Shown piece by piece: positions 18,240-27,883 of a DNA stretch of 64,000 bases (positions within the stretch are counted from its first letter, which is position 1; the number at the start of each line of letters is the position of its first letter). The position numbers and the translations under genes are program-made. The notes beneath the pieces are model-generated. The model searched no databases. It was not told where the DNA came from and was given only the letters and a program-made list of their open reading frames with translations. The stretch covers positions 310,001 through 374,000 of the forward strand of contig NZ_LYPF02000001.1 in NCBI RefSeq assembly GCF_001661595.2, written 5' to 3'. The stretch is from Crocinitomix algicola. Lineage in GTDB: Bacteria > Bacteroidota > Bacteroidia > Flavobacteriales_D > Crocinitomicaceae.

Positions 18240-19481
18240 TTATTTCTTAAACTCAGCCATTGTCTTATCAATTATCGCAACACAATCCAATAACTGTTCT
18301 TCAGTCATAACTAAAGGTGGTGCAAATCGAATAATATTTCCGTGAGTTGGTTTAGCTAGCATACCATTATCTCTAAGTTTCATACAAATATCCCAAGCTG
18401 TCGAACTATCTTCTGTATCGTTAATTACAACTGCGTTCAGCAAACCTTTCCCTCGAACCAGTTTTAATAAATCATATTTATCAACAAGTTTTTGAACTTC
18501 CGTTCGGAACAATTGACCTAAACTTTCAGCTTTATTAGCCAACTCCTCATCTTTTATCACGTTTAAAGCTGCCATAGCAACTTTAGCCCCAACTGGATTC
18601 CCTCCAAAAGTAGATCCATGTTGTCCAGGTTTTATAACCATCATAATTTCATCATTCGCTAAAACAGCCGAAACTGGGTAAGCTCCACCAGAAATGGCTT
18701 TTCCTAAAATTAGCATATCCGGCTTCACGTTTTCATGGTCAACAGCCAGTAATTTACCGGTTCGTGCAATTCCTGTCTGAACTTCATCTGCAATAAATAA
18801 AGCTCCATTTTCTTCACACAAGGCTTTAGCTTTAGTTAAATAACCTTCGTCCGGAACAAAAACACCCGCCTCACCCTGAATTGGCTCAACTAAAAAACCA
18901 GCAACATTAGGTTCTTTTAATGCTACTTCAAGCGCTTCAACGTCGTTGTATGGGATTTTGATAAAACCAGGTGTGTACGGACCGAAATTCTTTCTCGCAT
19001 TCTCATCATTCGAAAAAGAAATAATTGTTGTCGTTCTACCATGAAAGTTATTCTCACAAACAATTATCTTCGCCTCATTTTCTGGAATTCCTTTCTTTTC
19101 GTATGCCCATTTCCGACAAATTTTAATGGCCGTCTCAACTGCCTCAGCCCCTGTATTCATTGGTAAGACTTTGTCAAAATCAAAAAACGAGGTTACAAAC
19201 TTCTCGAAAACTCCCAATACATTATTATAAAACGCTCTTGAAGTTAATGTTAACGTTTGGGCCTGTTCGGTCATAGCTCCAACAATTTTAGGATGGCAAT
19301 GCCCTTGATTTACTGCTGAATATGCCGATAGAAAATCATAATATTTTTTCCCTTCGACATCCCAAACATGAACTCCCTCACCTTTCTCAAGTACAACTGG
19401 TAAAGGGTGATAATTATGCGCTCCATGAGCATCTTCTAATTGAATTAAATCCTGTGATGATAGTTTGTCAATTGTTTCCAT
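18240..19481 (-). CDS. rocD: Ornithine--oxo-acid (delta) aminotransferase
   Basis: The 413-residue class III PLP aminotransferase converts ornithine and 2-oxoglutarate to glutamate semialdehyde and glutamate. Diagnostic segments are [30 protein letters not shown] (described by position, residues 20-50), [34 protein letters not shown] (PLP Asp) and LGKAISGG with the Schiff-base Lys near residue 263. Length and motifs match Bacteroidota ornithine aminotransferases. It is monocistronic and convergent with mtaB. Confidence 0.94.
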   Translation of the reverse strand: METIDKLSSQDLIQLEDAHGAHNYHPLPVVLEKGEGVHVWDVEGKKYYDFLSAYSAVNQGHCHPKIVGAMTEQAQTLTLTSRAFYNNVLGVFEKFVTSFFDFDKVLPMNTGAEAVETAIKICRKWAYEKKGIPENEAKIIVCENNFHGRTTTIISFSNDENARKNFGPYTPGFIKIPYNDVEALEVALKEPNVAGFLVEPIQGEAGVFVPDEGYLTKAKALCEENGALFIADEVQTGIARTGKLLAVDHENVKPDMLILGKAISGGAYPVSAVLANDEIMMVIKPGQHGSTFGGNPVGAKVAMAALNVIKDEELANKAESLGQLFRTEVQKLVDKYDLLKLVRGKGLLNAVVINDTEDSSTAWDICMKLRDNGMLAKPTHGNIIRFAPPLVMTEEQLLDCVAIIDKTMAEFKK

Positions 19482-19667
19482 TTTTTTAAGATTTTAGAAT
19501 ATTTTAAATAAGCTCATCACGGAGAGTACTCATCCTTTCCTCGTTTAAGGTTTATCAGCAAAACACTGTTTAAACCCGGAGAGAAATCATCCTTAACAAA
19601 GTTAAAAATTTTAATCGATTGCGAAAAAATTATAACCTATCAATCCTAAATTCTTTTATGAAAACAA

Positions 19668-19913
19668 CTAATCCATTTCTATTTCTCCTCCAAAACTTAA
19701 ATGAGTCCCCCCCTGCCCTTTTTTCTTATCATTTAAGCGGGATTTTAACCCTGTTTGAATTTTTGTTGCCGTCTCTTTACTTTTCTGTTTAATTTCTGAT
19801 AATTCAAAAACACAACCATATTTATGGGCAATCACTTCTAGTGCTTTTTTCGCTTCAACTATGGCTTTATTAGATAATCCCGGTTCTGAAAACACTCCTA
19901 CTTTGTATGACAT
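19668..19913 (-). CDS. Small protein resembling the N-terminal unit of isopropylmalate-type dehydrogenases
   Basis: I do not recognise this 81-residue protein as a named family. Residues 1-40 (VGVFSEPGLSNKAIVEAKKAL, then VIAHKYGCVFEL) have the strand-loop-helix-strand pattern of the first unit of isocitrate and isopropylmalate dehydrogenases, but no catalytic domain follows. The rest is Lys/Gln-rich and ends with a Gly-rich, acidic tail. An exact -7 box (TAATTTTG, 19939-19946) lies 26 bases upstream, so it is probably expressed. Confidence 0.55.
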   Translation of the reverse strand: MSYKVGVFSEPGLSNKAIVEAKKALEVIAHKYGCVFELSEIKQKSKETATKIQTGLKSRLNDKKKGQGGTHLSFGGEIEMD

Positions 19914-19938
19914 TTTAATTGGTATTTTTTACTTTAAA

Positions 19939-19946
19939 CAAAATTA
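19939..19946 (-). promoter_or_regulatory. -7 box (TAATTTTG) for the 81-residue protein gene
   Basis: This is an exact TAnnTTTG match on the minus strand, 25 bases upstream of the start at 19913. No -33 TTG at a suitable distance was seen. Confidence 0.4.
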
Positions 19947-20076
19947 AACGGTTTATTTATTACACTTTTAGTAATTTCACAAACCTTACCGGTATCTAAA
20001 CAAACTAAATAACACATAAAAACATGTAATTCAATTGTTTAATACACAAGTTTATACAATACCTAAATCGATAAAC

Positions 20077-21618
20077 ATGGCACATAACGAGGACTGTTCA
20101 CTCCACACCCTTATCAAAACAATGTCAAAATCCGAAAAAAGGCAATTCAGAATTTACGTCCAACGCTACAACAGTAATACTGATGCAAAGTTTCTAGCAT
20201 TATTTGATTGCCTGTCTAAATTAAAAAAGTACGATGAGCATTATATCCTTGCCAACACTTCCATTTCCAAGCGTCAAATCGCAAACGTCAAACAACATCT
20301 CTACAGTCAAATTTTAAAAGCTTTAAGCACTGTTTCTCAGCAAAAAAATATAAAAATAGAATTACGTGAACAACTCGATTTTGCAACTATTCTCTACAAT
20401 AAAGGTCTATATAAACAAAGTTTAAAACTACTCGATAAAGCAAAAAATAAGGCATTAGAACATTTTGAAAACACGATTGCTTTTGAAATTGTTGAATTCG
20501 AAAAACTTATTGAATCACAATTTATCACTAGAAGTCTCTCTACTCGGTCGGACGACTTGGCTATAAAAGCTAAAGAATTAAGCATGTCGAACGTTCTAAA
20601 CAGTAAACTTTCAAATTTATCGTTGCAACTATACAGTTTCTTTTTAAAGTTTGGCTACGCTAAAAGTGAAGAAGACCTCATTAAAGCCTCATCATACTAC
20701 TACAAACATCTACCGAGTTTTGAATATAAACAACTGGGATTTCGAGAGGAGCTTTTCTTATCAATGTCACAACTTTGGCATAGTTTAATCATTCAAGACT
20801 TCGTCGGAGGCTATCGTAATGCAACTAGATGGGTGAATTTGTTTGACAAGTACAGCAATATGAAAAAGCACTACCCTGTTTTTTATTTAAAAGGTGCAAA
20901 CTACTTGCTCGAATCTTTGTATTTCCTTAGATACAAATCTATGTTCACAGAAAAATTAAACGAATTTTCTCTGACCATTCATAACAGCAATTTCCCAAAA
21001 AACGACAATATAAAAACACTTATATTTTTATATGAAAATTATCATCAGATCAACCTGCATTTTTTAACTGGGAAATTTGAAAACGGAATTATATTAATTC
21101 CTGATATTGAAAAAAACCTTGTTACATTACAATATAAAGTAGACGAACATCATAAGATGGTATTTAATTACAAATTCGCTTGTTTATATTTCGGTAAGGA
21201 TGATCACGAAAACTGCATAACCTATTTGAACAAAATTATCAACAACAAACAGTTAGGGATGCGCGAAGATTTGTTGTGCTTTTCAAGAATTTTAAGATTA
21301 ATCTCGTATTATGAAGCTGGAAGAGATGAACTACTCGAGGTTTACATCAAGGACACCTTTCGCTTTTTAATAAAAATGAATGACCTTCATCTAGTTCAAA
21401 AAGAAATTATCTCGTTTTTAAAAAAACTGAACAAAATATACCCCCATGAATTAAAAAATGCCTTTAAACATCTGCATCAAAAATTAAAGTCAATTGAAAA
21501 TCACCCCTTTGAAAAACGCCCATTTTTATACTTGGATATTCTTTCTTGGTTAGAAGGTAAAATCAATAATAAATCTATTCAGACAATTGTTCTAGAAAAA
21601 GTTAAAAATATGAAGTAA
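20077..21618 (+). CDS. Unknown alpha-helical (TPR-like) Bacteroidota protein
   Basis: This protein of about 513 residues has no signal peptide. Its N-terminus, LHTLIKTMSKSEKRQFRIYVQ followed by DAKFLALFDCLSKLKKYDE, is a pattern I associate with a widespread uncharacterised Bacteroidota family. The rest is almost entirely predicted helix with repeated hydrophobic periodicity (for example LYNKGLYKQSLKLLDKAK), suggesting a TPR-like solenoid. I chose ATG 20077 over the TTG at 20035 because the conserved region starts shortly after it. No function can be given. Confidence 0.7.
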   Translation: MAHNEDCSLHTLIKTMSKSEKRQFRIYVQRYNSNTDAKFLALFDCLSKLKKYDEHYILANTSISKRQIANVKQHLYSQILKALSTVSQQKNIKIELREQLDFATILYNKGLYKQSLKLLDKAKNKALEHFENTIAFEIVEFEKLIESQFITRSLSTRSDDLAIKAKELSMSNVLNSKLSNLSLQLYSFFLKFGYAKSEEDLIKASSYYYKHLPSFEYKQLGFREELFLSMSQLWHSLIIQDFVGGYRNATRWVNLFDKYSNMKKHYPVFYLKGANYLLESLYFLRYKSMFTEKLNEFSLTIHNSNFPKNDNIKTLIFLYENYHQINLHFLTGKFENGIILIPDIEKNLVTLQYKVDEHHKMVFNYKFACLYFGKDDHENCITYLNKIINNKQLGMREDLLCFSRILRLISYYEAGRDELLEVYIKDTFRFLIKMNDLHLVQKEIISFLKKLNKIYPHELKNAFKHLHQKLKSIENHPFEKRPFLYLDILSWLEGKINNKSIQTIVLEKVKNMK

Positions 21619-21622
21619 GCAT

Positions 21623-21630
21623 TAACTTTG
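21623..21630 (+). promoter_or_regulatory. -7 box (TAACTTTG) for yigZ
   Basis: An exact TAnnTTTG match ends 5 bases before the ATG at 21636. Transcription would begin close to the start codon, giving a leaderless message. Confidence 0.45.
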
Positions 21631-21635
21631 CAAAA

Positions 21636-22247
21636 ATGGTAACAGAATACAACACGATCGACAAAGTAAGTGAAGGTGAATTTCGGGATAGAGGGTCCAA
21701 ATTTTTAGCTTATGCCTTTCCTTGCATTGATGCAGATGAAGCTAAGGCTAAAATTGAAGCGCTTTGGAAAGAGCACCCAAACGCTTGTCACATTTGCTTT
21801 GCTTGGCGATTTGGTGTTGAACGATTTCAGGATAGGTATTCCGATGACGGAGAACCAAATAACTCAGCAGGAAAACCAATTTTTGGGCAAATTTTATCTT
21901 TTGAACTAACAAACATAGCTATAGCAGTAGTTAGGTATTACGGAGGGACTAACTTAGGTGTAGGAGGATTAGTAACAGCCTACAAAACAGCCTCTAAAGA
22001 AGCTTTATCTAAAGCAAAAATTACGATAAAAAAAATACAAAATTATTATTCTTTAAGCTATAATTATGAGGAAACTGGAGTAATTATGTCGATCTTAAAC
22101 AAATGGAATACAACTATCATTAACCAAGGATTCGAACATAATCAACCCATCATTAATTTTAATATTCCTATTATATCTGGGGACTCGATTGAGCAAGAAT
22201 TAAGTCAACTTAAAACAACAAACCTAACACTTATTAAAACAGTCTAA
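21636..22247 (+). CDS. yigZ: YigZ/IMPACT family protein (UPF0029)
   Basis: The 203-residue protein has the IMPACT N-terminal domain with its conserved core: SKFLAYAFPC, HICFAWRFG, DDGEPNNSAGKPI, IAVVRYYGGTNLGVGGL and AYKTASKEAL. A C-terminal ferredoxin-like domain of about 65 residues follows. Relatives of this family interact with GCN2 in eukaryotes; the bacterial role is poorly known. It is followed after 3 bases by the M42-like peptidase gene, probably in one operon. Confidence 0.93.
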   Translation: MVTEYNTIDKVSEGEFRDRGSKFLAYAFPCIDADEAKAKIEALWKEHPNACHICFAWRFGVERFQDRYSDDGEPNNSAGKPIFGQILSFELTNIAIAVVRYYGGTNLGVGGLVTAYKTASKEALSKAKITIKKIQNYYSLSYNYEETGVIMSILNKWNTTIINQGFEHNQPIINFNIPIISGDSIEQELSQLKTTNLTLIKTV

Positions 22248-22250
22248 ACA

Positions 22251-23186
22251 ATGTTAAAAAACACAGAACTACTTCAAACATTAACATCCATTCCAGGAGC
22301 TAGCGGTGACGAAGGCAAGGTGAAAGATTTTATCGTTAGATATGTCGAAACTCATAAAAACGAATGGAATACAATCCCTACACTTTTTCATGGCAGTGAG
22401 TTTCAAGACGCCTTAATTTTAGTTTTCGGTCAACCTAAAACAGCTATCTTCGCGCATACTGACACAATTGGGTTCACAGTTGGGTATCAAAATAATCTAA
22501 TAAAAATTGGAGGCCCTCGCCTAATCGACGGGATACAACTTGTCGGTGAAGATTCTCAAGGAAAGATTGAAACAGAGCTCATGATTATTGAGAATGAGAA
22601 TGGAGAAGTTCAAACTAAATGTGTTTTTGATCGTATTATTGATCGTGGAACAAACCTGACTTTTAAACCAGAATTCAATTTATCGGAAGATTTTATTCAA
22701 TCACCATACCTCGACAATAGACTTGGTGTTTATGTTGCGTTGCAGGTTGCTGAAACAATAGAAAATGGAGCAATTGTATTCTCAACTTATGAAGAACATG
22801 GCGGTGGTTCGGTTGGATTTCTTGGTCGTTTTTTGTTCGATAAATACAATTTAAGACAAGCATTAATCTCAGATATTACTTGGGTAACAGATGGTGTAAA
22901 ACATGGTAATGGAGTTGCTGTTTCTATGCGAGACCAAGGGATCCCTAGAAAATCTTACTTAGATAAAATAATCAATTTGGCCAGGGATGCAAAAATAAAA
23001 TTCCAATTAGAAGTTGAAAGCGCGGGCGGTAGCGACGGAACAATGCTTCAAAATAGTGATTTACCTTTCGATTGGTGTTTTATAGGTGCGCCAGAAGATA
23101 ATGTTCATACTCCTAATGAGAAAGTTCATATAGATGACATCAATGAAATGATTAAATTGTACCGACATCTTATGACATTCTTGTAA
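22251..23186 (+). CDS. M42/M20-like metallo-aminopeptidase
   Basis: The 311-residue protein resembles co-catalytic zinc aminopeptidases. The visible ligands are His in FAHTDT (about residue 66), Asp in SPYLDNRLG (about 160), the Glu pair in TYEEHGGGS (about 182), Asp in SDITWV and His in EDNVHTPNE near the end. The N-terminal LLQTLTSIPGASGDEG is typical of M42 peptidases. There is no signal peptide, so it is probably cytosolic and active on peptides. It follows yigZ by 3 bases. Confidence 0.82.
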   Translation: MLKNTELLQTLTSIPGASGDEGKVKDFIVRYVETHKNEWNTIPTLFHGSEFQDALILVFGQPKTAIFAHTDTIGFTVGYQNNLIKIGGPRLIDGIQLVGEDSQGKIETELMIIENENGEVQTKCVFDRIIDRGTNLTFKPEFNLSEDFIQSPYLDNRLGVYVALQVAETIENGAIVFSTYEEHGGGSVGFLGRFLFDKYNLRQALISDITWVTDGVKHGNGVAVSMRDQGIPRKSYLDKIINLARDAKIKFQLEVESAGGSDGTMLQNSDLPFDWCFIGAPEDNVHTPNEKVHIDDINEMIKLYRHLMTFL

Positions 23187-23296
23187 TCTTTTGAGGTTTG
23201 AATGAAATATATTACATTCAATCCCTCCAGCCCTGCTCTTCTTGGTTTTAGTTTATAATTTTTGTACATTGAGCTACCAACCAAAGTAATGACTCC

Positions 23297-25102
23297 ATGA
23301 AGTATACGCAAACCTTTGCCTTCATTTTATTTATATTCGCCGGTTATTCGCAGAATAACAATCAATATTTGGGTGGTGGAAATTCAGATGGCATAACAGT
23401 CAGCACCAGTAGTAACTCGCAATTGTACGATGGTGTATTTAAAGCGACTGGAGCCAAAACAGTAGATGGCTCTGGTTTAATCGCAAAAAAAATGGAAGCT
23501 GTTCGATTCTTAGCTCAAGCTACTTTTGGGGGAAGTGCTGAATTAACTGACCATGTTGTAAACATTGGAATAAATGATTGGCTTATTGAACAATATGAAG
23601 CTGAACCTAATTACCTCGGAAACGCTACACAAGAGGTCTACAATACGATTCTAGCCACGCACATTGCTGAAGGTGGCGATTCCTCCGATTTTAGTATTCG
23701 TCCAAATTCGGCTCATGTAGATTATGCATGGTGGGATAATATCATGCGCGGTAAAGATTTATTGCGACAAAGAATGGCATATGCTCTAAGTGAAATCTTT
23801 GTTATTTCTTTAGAATCTAATATTGGAGGCTACGGTTTAGCGGTAGCAACATATTACGACCTGTTAATTAAAAATGCATTTGGAAACTATAGGGATTTAA
23901 TCGAAGATATAACAAGAAACCCCGCTATGGGAGTTTACCTTAGCCATTTAAACAATGCTAAAACAGACCTTGAAAACAACACAAATCCAGATGAAAATTA
24001 TGCCCGCGAAATCATGCAGCTATTTTCTATTGGATTGCATGAATTGAATCAAGATGGCACTTTAAAGTTAAGCGAAACTGGCCAACCCATACCCACTTAT
24101 GACAATGAAGACATAAAAGAGTTTGCTAAGGTATTTACAGGACTTGGAATTGGAGCTCGCAGAGACACTATTGAACCTGAATTTTGGCATAGCTTATATT
24201 TTGCTGATGTTACAGTTCCTATGAAAATGTACGACGAATATCACGAACCAGGAGAAAAAAAATTGCTGAACGGCTACATAATTCCCGAAGGACAAACAGG
24301 AGACCAAGACTTAACAAATACCCTAGACCACCTCTTCCACCATAACAATGTCGGCCCTTTTATTTCTTCCAGACTTATACAACACTTTGTAAAATCCAAT
24401 CCATCTCCCCAATACATTGAAGATATATCGGCAATTTTTGAAAATAATGGAAATGGCGTTCGTGGAGACCTATGGGCTGTTCTGAAAGGAATTTTACTTC
24501 ATCCAGAAGCAAGGGATTGCGATTGGCTGAACGACCCTAGTCAAGGAAAATTAAGGGAGCCCATCATACGCTACACTACCGTTGCAAGACATTTTGGTGG
24601 ATATTCTCCATACGAAGGAAGGTTTTGGAACCATTCATGGTCATTCTTAAATGACGTTGACCAGCACCCGCTTCATGCTCCAACTGTTTTTAATTTTTTC
24701 ACTCCTGACTACAGTCCTAATGGACAAATTGCTGATGCAGGTATGGTTGGTCCGGAGTTCCAATTGCACAACTCTCGAACTGGTATTAATTACGCCAATC
24801 GAGTTTATTACTGGATAGAATATGAATACCTATTAGCCTGTAGCTCAAACGATGTACCTGAAGGAGTTAGTAATATAACTGAAACAAATATCACAAGTCT
24901 ATTTGAATATTCAAAAGACGCGGACGCACTACTTGATCAACTTGACCTTTTTTTATGTCACGGTCAACTATCTGATCGCACAAGAAACATCATTAAAGAA
25001 GCTATTAATGAATTTCCTGTTACTTCTTCAGGTTTAACATCAAGAATTGAATTAGCAGCCTATCTTATATTAGTGAGCCCCGATTATAACATACTCAAAT
25101 AA
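23297..25102 (+). CDS. DUF1800 family exported protein
   Basis: The 601-residue protein has a signal peptide (residues 1-18, ending AGYSQ) and the DUF1800 core: AVRFLAQATFGG, NPAMGVYLSHLNNA, NPDENYAREIMQLFSIGLHEL, a long insertion, then GPFISSRLIQHFVKSNP and LREPIIRYTTVARHF. DUF1800 genes almost always travel with a DUF1501 gene, as here after 8 bases. The pair's biochemical function is not established. No T9SS C-terminal domain is seen. Confidence 0.9.
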   Translation: MKYTQTFAFILFIFAGYSQNNNQYLGGGNSDGITVSTSSNSQLYDGVFKATGAKTVDGSGLIAKKMEAVRFLAQATFGGSAELTDHVVNIGINDWLIEQYEAEPNYLGNATQEVYNTILATHIAEGGDSSDFSIRPNSAHVDYAWWDNIMRGKDLLRQRMAYALSEIFVISLESNIGGYGLAVATYYDLLIKNAFGNYRDLIEDITRNPAMGVYLSHLNNAKTDLENNTNPDENYAREIMQLFSIGLHELNQDGTLKLSETGQPIPTYDNEDIKEFAKVFTGLGIGARRDTIEPEFWHSLYFADVTVPMKMYDEYHEPGEKKLLNGYIIPEGQTGDQDLTNTLDHLFHHNNVGPFISSRLIQHFVKSNPSPQYIEDISAIFENNGNGVRGDLWAVLKGILLHPEARDCDWLNDPSQGKLREPIIRYTTVARHFGGYSPYEGRFWNHSWSFLNDVDQHPLHAPTVFNFFTPDYSPNGQIADAGMVGPEFQLHNSRTGINYANRVYYWIEYEYLLACSSNDVPEGVSNITETNITSLFEYSKDADALLDQLDLFLCHGQLSDRTRNIIKEAINEFPVTSSGLTSRIELAAYLILVSPDYNILK

Positions 25103-25110
25103 GCAATTAA

Positions 25111-26511
25111 ATGTGTAAAGAATTTGAAAATAGCAGACGAAAATTTCTCAAACAACTGGGGGTTGCTACAGCTCTAGGTTTCACTTCGCCTTTATCTTCG
25201 TTAGCGAAATTTAAAAGTATCAACTCAATAATGAGTTCACCTCCTCCCCCACCTTTCGGAGATTATAAAGCAATTGTTTGTATCTTTTTACATGGCGGAA
25301 ATGACTCTTACAACATGCTTGTACCACGAAGTTTAACCGAATACGATCACTATAATGCAACACGATCAAATTTAGCATTAGAACGAGAAGATCTTTTATC
25401 GATTGAGAGTGGCGACTTTGGTTTAAACCCATCAATGAGTGCATTGCAATCGATGTACAATGATGGAGATTTAGCATTTTTAGCCAATATCGGAACCTTA
25501 GTAGAACCAATCACCGTAGCTGATTATTATGCTCAATCGAAACAGGTACCTCTCGGCCTTTTCTCCCACCTTGACCAATATAAACATTGGCAATCCTCTC
25601 GACCTAATGAACGAGTAACAAAAGGCTGGGGTGGTTATATGGCTGACTTACTTGGCTACACCAACAGCAACGATAAAATATCGATGAATGTTTCCTTGTC
25701 GGGCACCAATATTTTTCAAAATGGTGTAAACACTACTCCATTTGCCATGAACAACAATGGACCAACATTACCCGTAAATTATTATGCCGAATATGGACAT
25801 AACCCACAAAGACGCGCAGCCGTAGACAGCATGTTAAATTACACATTCGGTGATCCGTTTCAAAACACCTATGCGAATGTGTTGCACGATTCTATTTCTG
25901 CTGGAGTCGAGTTCAAAGAAGCAATAGACGAAGTTCCTGAATTTTCAACCGTATTTTCACCTGAACGATTATCCCAAGAATTACAGATTATTGCTAAAAC
26001 GATTGCAGCCAGAGAGACTTTAGGATTTGAAAGACAAATTTTCTTTGTACGATATGGAGGGTGGGATCACCACGACCAATTAATTACCTCTCAAGGCTAC
26101 CAACTGAGTGTGGTTAACAATGCGATGGCTGAGTTTAGAAGCGTTTTAAATGAGATTGGAATGTTCGATAATGTTACAACTTTTGTAGGTTCAGAATTTG
26201 CTCGAAAACTATTATCAAATGGTAATGGAAGTGATCATGGATGGGGTGGTAACACTATGGTTATGGGAGGCAATGTGAATGGTGGTAATATTTTTGGAAC
26301 GTACCCAAGTTTGGAAATTGATGGTCCAGAATATTTATACGGAGGAATAACCGTTCCCACGACTCCAATTGATTCAATGTACGCAGAGTTAGCGCTTTGG
26401 TACGGCTTATCACCTAGTGATTTAGGTTATATTTTTCCGAATTTAAGTAATTTTCACACGCTAGGAGACCTAAGCACTGATTCACCGCCTATTGGATTTA
26501 TGAACATGTAG
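25111..26511 (+). CDS. DUF1501 family protein with twin-arginine-like signal
   Basis: The 466-residue DUF1501 protein belongs to the sulfatase-like alkaline-phosphatase superfamily. The N-terminus carries SRRKFLKQLG followed by a mildly hydrophobic stretch and SPLSSLA, matching a twin-arginine export signal. Core features are CIFLHGGNDSYNMLVP, NPSMSALQSMY, FVRYGGWDHHDQ and GSDHGWGGNTMVMGGNV. It lies 8 bases after DUF1800 and 4 bases before a T9SS cargo gene, indicating one operon. Confidence 0.92.
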   Translation: MCKEFENSRRKFLKQLGVATALGFTSPLSSLAKFKSINSIMSSPPPPPFGDYKAIVCIFLHGGNDSYNMLVPRSLTEYDHYNATRSNLALEREDLLSIESGDFGLNPSMSALQSMYNDGDLAFLANIGTLVEPITVADYYAQSKQVPLGLFSHLDQYKHWQSSRPNERVTKGWGGYMADLLGYTNSNDKISMNVSLSGTNIFQNGVNTTPFAMNNNGPTLPVNYYAEYGHNPQRRAAVDSMLNYTFGDPFQNTYANVLHDSISAGVEFKEAIDEVPEFSTVFSPERLSQELQIIAKTIAARETLGFERQIFFVRYGGWDHHDQLITSQGYQLSVVNNAMAEFRSVLNEIGMFDNVTTFVGSEFARKLLSNGNGSDHGWGGNTMVMGGNVNGGNIFGTYPSLEIDGPEYLYGGITVPTTPIDSMYAELALWYGLSPSDLGYIFPNLSNFHTLGDLSTDSPPIGFMNM

Positions 26512-26515
26512 AATT

Positions 26516-27241
26516 ATGAGAACATTTATTACATTTATAATATTTCTGTTTTATCTGAATAATGGAATAGGACAATGCTATCCCGATCGGCATAATACGT
26601 CATGGTTTGATGGTTGGATATCCTGTGATAAAAGTGAAAACCCCAACAATAAAAGGGAAGAAAGCCATTGGATTTCTTACGATTTTGGTAAACCATATCA
26701 ATTAAACGAGTTAAAAATATGGAACATCAACGACCCTGACCTTGTAGATTATGGGGCAAAAACAGTTATGATTGACTACTCGGTTGATGGATTAAATTGG
26801 ATTGAGCATGGATTAGAAACATTCCCAAAAGCCCCTGGAAACAGCAGGTATGAAGGAAGTCAAATCACCCATTTCAACGGAATAAAAGCACGTTTTCTTT
26901 TAATTACAATTGTTGATAATTATGGTGGGGATTGTACAGGTTTTTCAGAGTTACGTGTCGAAGTTGATACAGCTAAAGATGAACAAGAAGATATTTGCAT
27001 TATAGCTGACATCTACCCCAACCCTTTTGAAAGCACGTTTACAGTCTTTCTTGAAAAAAAATGTTTAGGAGAAGCCTTCATAGCAGTTGAAGATGTTTCT
27101 GGTAGGACGGTTATTGAAGAAAGCGTAATTAAATTATACGATTCTAAAAACATAGACGGACAGCATCTTTTACCAGGAATTTATTACGTTTGTCTGCGAA
27201 ACGGTGAAATTAAAGAGCGATACAAAATTGTTAAACTTTAA
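26516..27241 (+). CDS. T9SS type A cargo protein with discoidin-like (F5/8 type C) domain
   Basis: The 241-residue protein has a signal peptide (residues 1-19). A discoidin-like region follows (SHWISYDFGKPYQLNELKIWN, then VDYSVDGLNWIEHG in spirit; residues about 50-155), a fold that usually binds sugars. It ends in a T9SS type A sorting domain starting YPNPFESTFTVFLE and closing with GIYYVCLRNG and KIVKL. It is the third gene of the DUF1800/DUF1501 operon and could be their secreted partner. The ligand is unknown. Confidence 0.82.
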   Translation: MRTFITFIIFLFYLNNGIGQCYPDRHNTSWFDGWISCDKSENPNNKREESHWISYDFGKPYQLNELKIWNINDPDLVDYGAKTVMIDYSVDGLNWIEHGLETFPKAPGNSRYEGSQITHFNGIKARFLLITIVDNYGGDCTGFSELRVEVDTAKDEQEDICIIADIYPNPFESTFTVFLEKKCLGEAFIAVEDVSGRTVIEESVIKLYDSKNIDGQHLLPGIYYVCLRNGEIKERYKIVKL

Positions 27242-27243
27242 AA

Positions 27244-27837
27244 ATGCGGAAAGTTTCAAATGCTTCGGAATATGTAGCATCCCAAGATAAATGGAAAGAA
27301 GAAATAATTCTTTTGCGTGAATTATGTTTGCAAACAGAATTAGAAGAAACTATTAAATGGGGAATTCCTACTTACACCTACCGTAATAATAATATAGTTG
27401 GTATAGCATCGTTTAAAAATCATTGTGCACTATGGTTTCATCAAGGTGTATTTTTAAAAGATCAGAAAAAAATTTTAATTAACGCAAATAAGGAGCAAAC
27501 CAAAGGGTTAAGACAATTACGGTTTAAAGACAAAAGTGAAATTAATCCTGAAATCATTTTAGAATACCTCAAAGAATCCATCCAAAACGAAAAAGAAGGC
27601 AAACGAATAAGACCACAAAAAACTGCAGTTTTAACGTTACCGGAAGAACTTTCAAACTTTTTTAAAGAAAACCCCAGAATCAAAGATCAATTCAACCAAT
27701 TAACAGCATATAAACAAAAAGAATATGCTGAATTTATCGGGTCAGCTAAAAAACATCCTACAAGAATTAAGCGATTGGAAAAATCCATTCCTTTGATTCA
27801 AAAAGGACTTGGCTTGAATGATAAATACAGAGATTAA
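27244..27837 (+). CDS. YdeI/DUF1801-like protein
   Basis: The 197-residue soluble protein has a DUF1801-type domain (residues about 10-115) with the hallmark ETIKWGIPTYTYRNNNIVGIASFKNH and CALWFHQG. A C-terminal OmdA-like segment of about 65 residues follows (PEELSNFFKENPRIKDQF, AYKQKEYAEFIGSAKK, RIKRLEKSIPLI). The family is annotated YdeI/OmpD-associated and linked to peptide resistance or iron handling in some species. It starts 2 bases after the T9SS gene. Confidence 0.85.
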   Translation: MRKVSNASEYVASQDKWKEEIILLRELCLQTELEETIKWGIPTYTYRNNNIVGIASFKNHCALWFHQGVFLKDQKKILINANKEQTKGLRQLRFKDKSEINPEIILEYLKESIQNEKEGKRIRPQKTAVLTLPEELSNFFKENPRIKDQFNQLTAYKQKEYAEFIGSAKKHPTRIKRLEKSIPLIQKGLGLNDKYRD

Positions 27838-27883
27838 ACCAACGACACATTGTGATTCTGCGTTACTTTGACAAACGTGGCTT

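Noticed and set aside
23190-23235. Terminator hairpin after the M42-like gene (TTGAATG/CATTCAA)
   Set aside because: The stem is short and lacks a T run, so it does not qualify.
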